From positions 53,475,562 through 53,539,561 of the forward strand of contig NC_134367.1 of assembly GCF_035582795.1 (NCBI RefSeq): DNA of 64,000 nucleotides, given 5' to 3'. Origin of the DNA: Mycteria americana (taxonomy: Eukaryota; Chordata; Aves; Ciconiiformes; Ciconiidae). Shown one piece after another: positions 49,601 to 61,600 of the stretch (its first letter is position 1; each line of letters begins with the position of its first letter). The notes under the pieces were generated by a model. It was given only the letters and a program-made list of their open reading frames with translations, was not told where the DNA came from and ran no database searches. The position numbers and the translations under genes were made by a program.

Positions 49601-52600
49601 CACACATGGAGATCTAAGTACCATCTGGGAATATAGGCAGCTTTCTGACTGATTTCTGTCAACTCAGCAATGCTCAAAATACCATCCTACTAATTAAAAC
49701 AAATTTTGTCTTTGCTTCTAGGGAATTGTCTCTGGGTGGAATATGTCAGGCCCTTAATATTATTTGTACTTTCGTAGCACCTACAGGTCCAAATAGGGAT
49801 TGCAGTGCTGCTGAGCACAGCAAGATCCTCTGTGCATTTCTGCCCTAAGGACTTTATTGAGCACAAATGGATGCATGTTAATTGTAGGCATATGATCAAA
49901 TCCTCTCCTCAGCATCAAAATAATGTCTAAACATTGCTGGTTTTCATCTGTAGATCAAACTGTGAAAATGAGGTCATCAATGAATGCTTCTATATTGCGG
50001 ACTGCTTTCTCTACTATGAAAAGATGAAGTGAGAAATTGTATTATTCCCCTAATATTCTCCTGGGAAACAATCCAAGGATAAAATAAAGCAAACTGTAAA
50101 GAAATATATACTCACTCCTTCAGAATAGTAGAACAGCAGCCCGTTGGGCTGCAATGTCCGGAAATTAAAGCCTCCTTCAAATTCACTAAAGAGGGAAACT
50201 TTTTGGCTTGATGCAATGAAGCTCTCTCCATTGAAATATGCTTTGCGGGACATCTGTGTATTAAAACAAAATTACAAGTACATTGCAGAAAACATTCAAA
50301 TCATAAAAAGAATGAGGTTATTTCTTTTTTTTAAGATGTAGCCAGTTCAGTTCTTCTATAAAAACTTCAATTTTTCCTGCATGTCTTAATCTAATTTATA
50401 TAGGCTATCCCTCACATGCTGTGAAAATCTTAAGAAACTGTAGCCATTTTAGACAGTATAAGCCAAATTGTTCTCAGTTTCCTGGGATTCTTGGCCTCGT
50501 CCTAAGTCTGCTGATGTTAGTGAGCATGAAGACTGGAAGAAGAGGGGGCTCAAGCTCCTGTCAGAGCTGTGTGGCACTGAGTCACCATCCCAGCATGTGA
50601 TATATTAGTTTGCGTGCTGCACTGAGTGCTGGTGTGGGAGGCTGGCCGTGGCGGTCTATAACCCTCTGAGGCTGAGAAGGAAAACTGGGTCTGGGGTAGG
50701 ACAAATTGCAGCTAGCTTCCATGTTGACCGAGGGTGAGATTGTGTGATGAGTTCTACAAGCGGTGGCCTCCTTCATCTTCACAGGTTTGCAGCATGGCTT
50801 TGGATAGACATGGCTGTAGTATAAAGACCACAAACGCTCTTTAGATTTACCAGCCTTGCATTATAATGAACAAATGATGAAGAATGGAAGGGATTAGAAA
50901 CAAAATGGCATTTTCTCAGTGTTAATGCTGGTGCGGTTGGTTTGTGTATCACAGAGGAAGAGCTGGCCTGACTTAAGGGGAGAACTCATTTGAAGGGTGA
51001 ATATCTTGCTGTCTTTTTCATTTCATACATCTGTATTAGGAGGCATGTGAGGACAATTCTCGTTTCTTTAAGAAAAAATGAACTATGTTGCAATATTTCC
51101 TTTCAGAATACAGCACACAATTTATTTCAGATCCAGCTTTCACACTGCAATCTCACAGATAATAAGAATATCAAGTAAAACACCTTGTGCTGTAATTCAG
51201 GGTGAAAATTGGGTAGTATGTCAGCAGACTTACACCCCCCCCCCCCACCCCTGCCCGTCAGTGAGTGCATTGTTGTTTCCTTGGTTCAAGACTTTCTTTC
51301 CATTGGTGGGAGTAAAACTCAAGCTCACAGCTGTATCCATTGCCGAAATTTTGTTATCTCACAAATGATGTTATGCTTACCAGTGAATCCTCTGGGCACC
51401 CATAGCTGATTCCCAGGGTTCCTGGTTCTTCTAACAAGTTGAAATCCTTCTTTTGGAACTGAAAACCCTTCATGCAGCCTTTAAAGCCAATACTTCCTGC
51501 CAGATGTGAACTAATGCTGTTGGAAAACAATATCAAACAAGCTGCAGTTAGATAGCCCTTGCCTTTCTGAACAGACTTTTATTGCCAAGGTGTTCTAAAA
51601 AATTTGAAAGAGCCTGAATCATTTGCCTCACTAGTGCCCAATTCCTGCATCTTTATGTAAAAGAGCTAAACCACATTATGTGTTTTGAAAAGTCAAGATG
51701 CATCAGATGTAATAAATGTTATGGGGGAAATATATGAGAGTTCAGAGAGGAGATCCATATAGAGCAATTTTAAAAAGATAAAAATAGCTGCTGAAATGAA
51801 AAGTCTTATTTTTAAGAGGATTTCTGTCCACTTACAGTGAAAATCAATGGATTTCTATCTCCATTTTTTATCATTTTAGAGAAGTCCTGTTTTAGTTTTC
51901 CCATCTTGCTTTAACTAGCAAGCTCCATTCTTATCTTGGGAAGCAACTGAAACTCTATTTCTTAACAAATAATAGTAACAGGGGTCAGGGAAGTTAGAGT
52001 AAATTCTGATTGCTGATGAGTGGGTTTACATAGTTGTAAATGAGAGCAGCAGGTGGGCTTCTAGGATCCTTTTTATGTCAGATTTGAGGTGGGTAGCACA
52101 GCAGTGTATCCCAACTGCTCCTACTCACTGCTCTAAGTTTTTCAACTACACCTCTCACCAAGCTATCACAGCATTACGGCAAGGGCAAATATAATTGAAT
52201 TTATCCTCACAATACTCACACTGCATGAAGAAGAAGAAATTTGCCTAAAATCACAGAGAGTCTGTGACAGGGCAAGGAAATGACATGGCATCTATTGGGT
52301 ACCAGTCCAGGAGACAGCTAGAGAACAAATAATATACTGAAGGAGTGAATGTGAAATCTGGAGTTTTGACCTGGCTACCTGTAAATGGTCTTTGTGCTTT
52401 CTACAGGATGGACCTTAGTAGAGACCTTCTCACCTCACATGAGATGATACTCTGACAGTGTTGACATCTGCTTCTGCGCTAGTTGTCTGTGGGTTATCTC
52501 ATTGTAAGGTAGACATTGGAAACATGACAAATGAAATCAGGCTCTGAAAATGCTTAATTTTCTACATTGGCAAAAATGGGTCATCAGGTGAAGTATCGCA

Positions 52601-55600
52601 GATGTACATGTCTGAAATAAGGTGAGAGGAGGAGCACTGTAGGGGCTTAGTCTGCTTCTCAGCAAAATCAGCAGGAAGGCAAAATCAACAGGAAGGCTCC
52701 TGCCATCCTCACTGGGATTTGGATCAGTGTGGGATATCAGTCAACCAGTTTAATCTCTATTCTGACTGACCATGTGACTGGCTGGATGCCATAAATATAC
52801 CTTTCTGTTAAATGTCATTAACTTAACAACATTTTCTAGGAGCTATAGAAGATAGGTTTTGACCTAAAGAAAGGCTTCTGAGTCTGTTTCTTAACAGTTC
52901 CCAGCACCCAGTGCTCCTGCCTCCCCTTAGCTTTCTGCTTTATGCAGTGACTGAGTTGGGAGAAAAATAACATATAATGGTACTTCCAGATACATTTATT
53001 TGGGAAAAAAGGCAACTGACAGAGGAAAGTGCTGTTGAAGTGAATGAAAATGTACTGCTTTGAAAGAATATTAAACTATTTCTCTAAGACTACAGCTCAT
53101 TTTCCCCCCTACTGCTGCCCCCCAATGTCAGTCAAATGTAAATCATCCTAGAAAAAGGAACCATAAATATCAGTAGTAGATATTATTAGTAGTAGCTAGA
53201 TAGTAGTAGATCATCAGTAGATGTAATGGTGATAAAAACTTATGCTCCTGATGAAAATGGAAAAATATCACCACATTTGGACCATACTTTTTGCTGTCTA
53301 CTCTTGTCATGAGAACAAAAGCTGGATACAGTATCCAAGGCAAAGGTGTAGCTCTGCTTAAATAATTTCAATATACATTTTTCAATATTATAATTGGTCA
53401 TATTTTTACAATGCCTATGGATTTTTTTCTGATATGACTTGTTCATTGAGGTGCTGTTTTTCCTGCTTTGACAGTACCTTCTAGGTGTTCTGCAGCATAA
53501 CCACAATTCACTCAGAAAACTGCGGGCGTAATTCATGTGATTTGTCTTGTATCCTACATTTGTGAACAAGTTTCATCTGCCATTGAGTTGCTCAACTTCC
53601 CAGATTTCTCGGTCCTTCTGGGCTTTTTCAGTGTTCTCTAGGCTTGATTAACCAAAGTAATTTCCACCATCCTTTCGTGCTTTGTTTCTAGATCATTAAT
53701 GTATTTAATACCAGCCCTAAGAGAGATCCTTTGGGCATGTGCTGTAGTCTTTTTATACTGTGAAAATTGAAGAGTTACTCTATGTCCCATTTTCTCTTTC
53801 CCAGCTGCTTTCTAACCTACTGCAGTCTCTCCCCCTTCCACTTCACTAGTTTGCTTAATAGCCCCTTATGACAGACCTTTGTAAAGAACTATTTGAAAGG
53901 CCAGATAAATTATATACTCTGTTTCTCCCTTGCCCACCATTTTGTTTGCATGTTCAAATAATTACATGGGATTGAAATGCATCATTTTCCTTTACGTGAA
54001 ATTTGTCCCTATCTTAAAAGCTTAATCTGTAAGTGTTTTATATCTCAGACATTATTTATCAATTTAACAGGCTCTCCTGACAACAAAATAAGGTTTCAGG
54101 AGATTTACCACTAATTCCTAGAAACTATTGTGGCAGCATTTGCTATCTTCCCCCTCCCCCTTTTTTTTCCATAGAGGGTATTTTAAAGAGAGGTGGTATT
54201 TCTGTTAGCAGTTGTGACACTTAAAACAGCAGCTGGAGCCCTTCTGAAAATGCTGGCCTTGCTGTCTGACCCCGGGAATGAATATTGCCTGTCAGAAGAG
54301 CATACCCTTCTTCAAGCAGCCAGCCTGCTCTCCCAGAGCGTGACCCTGGTCCAGCAGATTCCCACTGCAGGAAATGAGAGTTATACAGTCTACTGAGATT
54401 AAACTTGGCTTCTGTCAAATGGTATGATGGGAAAATGAGACTTTTTCTTTTCTTCCCACGCCCACACAGAGCCAGCTGACTTGGGTCTAGAGAGAAACTG
54501 AGATGGATCAGAAGTGAAGTGCATAGTAGGAAAAATACCATCTTTAGATTTGAAAATGCAGTTGGTAGAGGGTTTTGATCCTTCAGCTAGTGTAATGCTA
54601 TTTTACAAAGATCACTTTTTGCAGAGCAAGGAGGAATAGCGATTCTATATATTCATGTGTTCTTTCAAAATGCCTTTTTGTTTTAAGAAGACAACAGTTT
54701 CTGTTACCCTTACTAAAACTAGACCAGTTTCAGCAGGATTTACTTGTGCTGGATCAAGCCTAATCCTTGGTACTTCAGAGCTCTGAGAGACACTTAGAAG
54801 AGTATCTATCTGAGGTGTTGTTTTACATAAGGTATTGAGGCTGGGGAAAATATTTTCTTGTAAGCCCTTCAGTACAGGTCATACAACATAACTTAAATAT
54901 GGTGATTACTTGAGGATAATGATTGAATCCCCGTTGTAAACCAACCTGGAGTGCAAGATCTCAGCAGGTGCTCCTCCAATGTAGATATCTGTGAATGGCA
55001 TTGCTGTTCTTTCATTGTCCACACTTTTTATATGTCGCCTGTCTACTACCAAGATCATCTTCTTAGAATTGTGATATATAATAGAAATCTGAAAAGAAAA
55101 ACATGTGCTTAAAAGTGTCCAAAATGTCATCTTTTGTGAGTTGTCATGGTGATTTTGCAAAAGCGATTGCATCTTTATATCTTTTTGTTTGAAAAGTTCC
55201 TCCCATTTATCAAAAAAGTTGTTTGTAAGTCGGGAGAAGCTGACAACAATTACTAGTAGGGAGCTTATTTTGATGTCACAATTTCTCTGATGACTGAAAA
55301 CCCAGGATATTTCAGTTATGAATAAATCCACATGAAAGTACCCCATGTCAAATTCTACACTGTGGCACATAGATAAGCTCCATTAACTTCAGAGTGCTTT
55401 ATTGATTTATCCAAGAAGTTAGGGCATACTTCTTAAAAAACTTATTTCATTGTCAAAGCATGAAAGGCTTAATTGTGCTCTGATTAAACAGGTTGAACAG
55501 AACTGTAGCTGTAATTTTGGATCAGGAATCAGACTTTGAATTTATGTTAAGTAAATGGCAGGAGAAGCAAGCCACTAAGGGGGATTTGCTACTGTCACTG

Positions 55601-58600
55601 TCACAGTTACCCTGGCTTAAAGTGAATTGTCTTAAACCAAATACAAGTAGATATTTTAGATCTGCCAAAGTCCCTAAAATATTATGCATATATAAAAGAC
55701 TGCTACCAAGTTAATTCTCCCTTCAAATGAAATGGGAAATGCAGTATTTCTTGTAATACAATGCATAACAACTAGGGTGGTCGAGTTAACGTAACAACAT
55801 GTTTTTAGTTGAGGAGAGTTGTATATTTGAAGGACATAGTTGTCCTGGATATAATTTCATTTTAAATTAATAACACTTTTTATCCCACATGAACTGTCCT
55901 GTCCTTGGCTAGTAATACGCAGAATCTGTCCACAAGCACTGATTTACCAGGAGGCAGGGAAAGCCTTCCCTTTCCAGCACTCAGTAGTGGTGGGACTTGC
56001 ATGTGCTCTTTCACATGCAAGGCAGGCATGCGCTCTACTCTTCTGCCTGCTCTACTGCATCACCACCTGGCCCCTCATCCTTTTGCTCCTTTCATGGGTG
56101 TTGGAGCAAATTATTGCTTCTTTGGAGCTGCTGGGATAGTTGGCCAAATGGCTGTGATTGTAACCGCATCTCTACCTCATGAAATTTAGCATCGTTAATC
56201 TGAGCCTTCTTCATGGAGTCCTCTAGCAGCACAGGGCCGGTGCTGAAGCCAAAGTCATAGCGGAGGTACAAGAAACCATTGTGCATCTCTAGACTGAAGA
56301 ACATACTCTGTATAAAACAAAACAGCAGTCAGAAAAGCACTATGATTGTGGCAGCAATTTAAAAAAAATAATAAACAGTGTTACGAGAGTGTCTGACATT
56401 GTGAGAAGCATGCTGGGAAAACTGTATTTGCAAAAAATGTATTTTAAATGTATTTTAAAACTGTATTTTATTTGCAAAACTGTAACACAGTTTCTGAATT
56501 ATTTTTATATATGTAATATATGTGTATATATACACATGCACACATAATTGTTTGATAAACAGCACTTATTTGAAGACTTGGTGAACTGTTTCCCTGTAGG
56601 AATAGTATTTGGTAGCACAGTAATGTCAATATTCTTTACCAGCAAAGTATTCCTAATGCAAACACATCTATTTACTCTCAAAGTAATACCACATGCCCCA
56701 AATGAAAGATGTTATACTGGTAAAAGCAATGTTGTGCTAGAATGGCTGTACCTGCATTAGCAGCTTCTGTCACGATGCCTGTAATAGCTCAGGATTATAT
56801 CTTTTCACAGCCCTGATCAGTGCTGATGTATTTGCTGAAGGCTGAGCAATAGCAAGAGTGTATTTACTATGTATTTGGTTTCTGGATTTCCTGACTATTC
56901 CTGCTTCATGGTTTGGCTTCTGTTCTGTGGCTTGGGTGACCTAAACTTTATAAACAGGAGCTCTACTTTAGAAAATCTTTAGGGAGTGCTTGTAATGAAG
57001 ATCTGTACCATAGAATTAGTCTTGTTCCAAATCTGAACATAAAGAAGCAGAAAGGACAGTTTACAGCAACTGTGCATCTGGGTTAATGCTTTTAATGCTA
57101 ATGTTTGTCTTCTCTCCTAGTGTTCATGCTGTTGTTCCCATGCCTAATGGAAACATGGGAACAGTAATTCTCAAAAAACTGCTGCAGGCCAAGAACTGCT
57201 GTCTGACACAAATGAGTCCACCCTCCTAAGTAATTACTTAAAGTAGTGAAAGTAGGTTTTAATCTAGTGCTTTTAAATGAAACTGCAGCTTGGGTTTGTC
57301 TTGAACAGGTTAAATTTGAAAATGAAACAGGGATTACATTCAGAATATTTATGAGCTGTCTTTGCAGAACTGAATAATGGGCTGGCTTACACAGTCTTTC
57401 TAAAATTGCCTTTGAGCAGGCATGGTCTTCCACAGCTAACATCCAACTTGATTGCAGTTTCCACTGTAACATACAAAGTGCATACATCTCTGACAAACCT
57501 CTGGGCACTTTTGCTTGGAAGAAAAATGACTGTTCTGCAATAGAGGCTGTTAAACTTTTAACAGCAGTTGCTTAGTCCAAAACCTCCTAAGAGCGAAGGT
57601 TAGTGGTGGCATGCTATGCTGCAGAGCAAATTGCTCCCCACGACTCTCCTCTGGAAGTTACCCTAAAGGCAAACACGAGAGAGTATCTCTTCTAGTAAGA
57701 GTGGATGTTTTTCTCTTCTAAATGCTCAATGTGGTGGTACATGTAGGTGTCTACCAAGTGTATGTCTGTGGACTGCATCTACATAGTAAAATAATTTCTG
57801 TGGCTTTACCAAGTTGTAATCCACACAGGACTTGAGAACTTGATTTGGAGATGCCCAAAGACAAAAAAATCTGAGTTTGTCTTCAGAGGATATTTGCATG
57901 TGGAGTCTACTTTCTTCAAACCCTTAGAGAGTTTGCATCACCCTCAAACGTCTGAAAAGCTGGTGATATTTGGATCAAGCCTTTTTATTTGGGCTACTTT
58001 CCATTTTCAGTAACTTAAATAAATACTTAACTCTAGTACACCCTGAGACACAGTTATAAAGTGGCAGCTACCACAAAGTGGCTGCTTTGTGGGAGTTACT
58101 TCACAGAAATTTCTGATCGCTTTGATTGTGCATTCACATTTAACTAAAGGTGCAACTACTGGGCTTAACTGGAGTCTCTCTCAAAGTGTCATCACAGGGG
58201 TATGACCGGTCTGAAGTCCTGACGGTCTCTGGATGAGAGCAGAGTCCAGCTCAGTTCCTTGGCTTCCTGGGGCCTTTGCAGAGCACGTTCCAGTTCTCTC
58301 CTAATCTATACATGCACCAGACGAACACAAAGTATTTCTCTTTCCAGAAGGTAAATGTAAGGACATAAGCATTTTGGATTTTGCATGATATTGTAAGTAC
58401 TGGAGAACTTGTGCTCATGGACAAAGGGTACCAGCGGGATTTGGTACTCACCCCATTAATCATCAGCAAGATCAATCCGTTGTCTGTAGGTGTTCGAACT
58501 TCTATGTCAAACCGAGTCACCTGGCTGAATCTTCCCCTTCTCTCAATGTTTCTTGCCAAGGCATAGCCAGAGCCGTCGAAGAAATAGCTCACAGCCCGGC

Positions 58601-61600
58601 TCTGAGTGAAAGCCAACTTATTTCTATGAAAAAACAAGCAGGGAAGCAATATTTGGCATATCCCCATTTTACGGAAATTTAAAGGCCTTTATAATTAAAC
58701 TACTTTCTTGAAATAATTGTTCTGAACTGCTGCTTCTTCCTGGCAGCAGTGCGACTGATGACTTTTTCTTTCAAATTCTTCCTGGGAATTTTTTCTGAAA
58801 AATAATGTGTAGCTTTGAAGGTGTATGTAATTCCTTCATCATTAGATCGTGCTTTTATCCTGTGTTGTATGTAGAGGACAGGAAAATTCTTTGCTCATCC
58901 TTGTAAGGTGGCAGGCCCACAACACCTCCCCGTTATAAGGATACATATACGTTTCTATTAAGAGCTTGCCCAGTTTGTACAGTAACCTATTTGAATTCTC
59001 CAAGGCCTTTAGCCGAGCGTGGGCTCTGCTGGGGAGCTCAGGAGTGGCCCGCATGCGCTGTCCTGGAGAGCAGCAGCTTGTGCTCCCTGGGGGAATGGCG
59101 TGGGAAGCAATCATTTGCTCTGTCCCAACACCTCCTGCATTTCTTCCCAAAGCTGCACATTTCTCTCCTTTGTATAGAGAAAGATTTTACTGTTGCTGCC
59201 TCTTGTATGAACAAAATGCCTGCTAAGTCTGTGCTAAACGAATGCTGCGGTTGATGTTCACTTCCACTTTAGGGACTGCATTTCCCAGTTTGTGAATGGC
59301 TTATCTGAGGAATTTCTGTTGTGGGTTTAAGAGCGTATAGCAGAAGCATAACTTCTGTACTGACTTTGTTAGCTGGGGGTGGGAGTGTGCTCAAGTTTCC
59401 CTTTTGAAGGCATGAGCAAGGTTGTGAGAGAGTTAATAGACACAGCAAATATGTAAGTTTAACTAGCTGATGCAACTAGGAGTGAAAAAGTGGCCAAGTT
59501 CCCTCTGGATAACTCAGTATCACCTTCACATTTGTATTCTGAAACAGGAATGAACCACCAGGACTGGCGCTTTCTACAAACCAGAGCAGCAGAGTGACGG
59601 TGGGACTGTCCCCTACCTGGCACAAGGTGGCGATGTGGTGGTGTCGATGTTATAGACGTGCTTGAAGTTGTATAGGCTGATGACGTCGTCGTTCAGGGTA
59701 GCCAGTTCCAGGCAGCCGATGAAGCCAGGTAGGTTTAAGCTAGGAGGGAGCTGTGCGGAGGGCAAGGAAAAGTAAAAGGAGAAAGGTCACACTCTTTATT
59801 TGGGTATCACGAAAGCATTTGTGCCCGGGGTCAGTTTTGTCCCTGTGCTCTTCATATTTTGAAAAAAATGGAGTGATGCTACCTTGGAATAGTCTTTGCT
59901 GTCCTTATCACGATATGGCCATTGTGCTATAAGTTAAAATGGAGCGCATAATGTTCTCACAGTGAGAACAACCGACCAGGTAAGGCAACTGCAAACAAAC
60001 TTCTTTTGTAGTTTTGAAGGGAGCACACTTGGAAAAGGGGAAAAAGGTTAGGATTTGCTAATCACAGATCTTGCTCAATGTATTTGAATCTCTCAATAGA
60101 TACTCCATGTCTAATGTATAGACATCCTTCGCTGCCAGAAAAACAACTTCATACCGTAATGAAAGAGAGAGAAATGAGGGAGCACTTTAAACCCAGGAGA
60201 CCTGGATTCAAAGTCTGTACCAGTGGCTAATCTTCAGTAGGTATTGTTTTAAACGTTTAGCAGGATATAGAAACTCCTCCTTTTAAGAAAGATCACTGAA
60301 AATGGAATTTAAATAGCTGCACCGGTGAGGGGAAAAATACAAAAGAATAAAGCTGACAGAGCTAGTGAATCATTCTTTCAGTATTAAAATACTCTGCCTG
60401 GTGGAACAGGTGTGATATTAATAATACCTCTTGTACTTCATAGTCTGATCACTGCCAGTAACTTTTCTTCGGATTCTCATTATTTCCATTTTACTTATGA
60501 TATAATAATAATGGTAACACAGAAATGCAGAATATGTGTAGCTGTAAGAGAAAATGAGATTCCTATCTGCAGCACAGATACACTTCGTAAATTATGTTTC
60601 CTTTTTTTCCTTTGTTTCTTCTACTATTCTGTTAAATTATGTTAAGTATGAGACTTCTAATAGGTAAGTGGTACATTTCATATTTACAAAATACGTAATA
60701 GGGAAGCAAAGGCAAAAGCTTTAAGCAAATAAGACTGTATGTTAATAAATGAAAATGTGAGGTGTCCATTCCTAAGGGAGAAGAGACTCATATGCTTATC
60801 AAATAATTCCATGAATCCTTTTCTTCCCATTCCCCTTCCCATTTCATTCACTTTTCTCTTTTCCTTTTCCTCTGCCCTGCTCTGGAACAGACCTGAAAAT
60901 TTGCTGAATTACTTTTTTTGTGTGCGATTATTATTCAGTCCTCATTCCTATTCCCAGGCAATTTGCACCCAGGGCTCAGTAATCTCAAATTCAAACCATG
61001 GCATATATCTGGCAGTCACAGCAATGCAAAAGCTGAGGAGTACGTAAATATATTGAGTTAATCTTTGTTTTTATATTGTTAGGACGGCTGCTTGTGGAAC
61101 AGTAGTTGGATGTTTTTAGCACCTACTACAGTTAGCTTGAAGAATTTAGCATTCTTTGAAGTCTTTCTAAGTATGTTTTCATTCAGCCATGTAATTTTCA
61201 TAGCCAAGATAATTCGTAACAATTTCTAAATCCAAAAAGAGGACCTGGTATGTTCACAGAAGCAGGTAAGTGAGGTGCTAATTCATGCTGACTGTGATGA
61301 GACGGGTGCTGTTCACTAGGAACTAGACTGAAGTACCTGTCTCATGCAGGTCCTTGGACATGTTTTGCACAGGCGAGTCTTCATGCTATTTTAAGGCTGG
61401 ATTTGAACCAATGATCATTTAAATTCAAACAAATCACTGTATTACTAGTTTGCCACACTGTCCTAATATTAACAATACATTACTTTTCATTTTTGTGACA
61501 GTTGTAAAAGAGAAATTGTAAGCATTGAACTCATTAGCATTGAAAAAAACTGGTAGCTTGCAAACTTTGTTAAGCTGGGATAATAGGCCTTAATTTATAT

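Noticed and set aside
56521-56536. Palindrome TGTGTATATATACACA
   Set aside because: Part of an AT/GT-rich simple-sequence stretch; expected by composition.
57098-57508. 136-codon minus-strand frame in a LAMA4 intron
   Set aside because: No splice-compatible LAMA4 segment is missing here and no recognisable domain is present.
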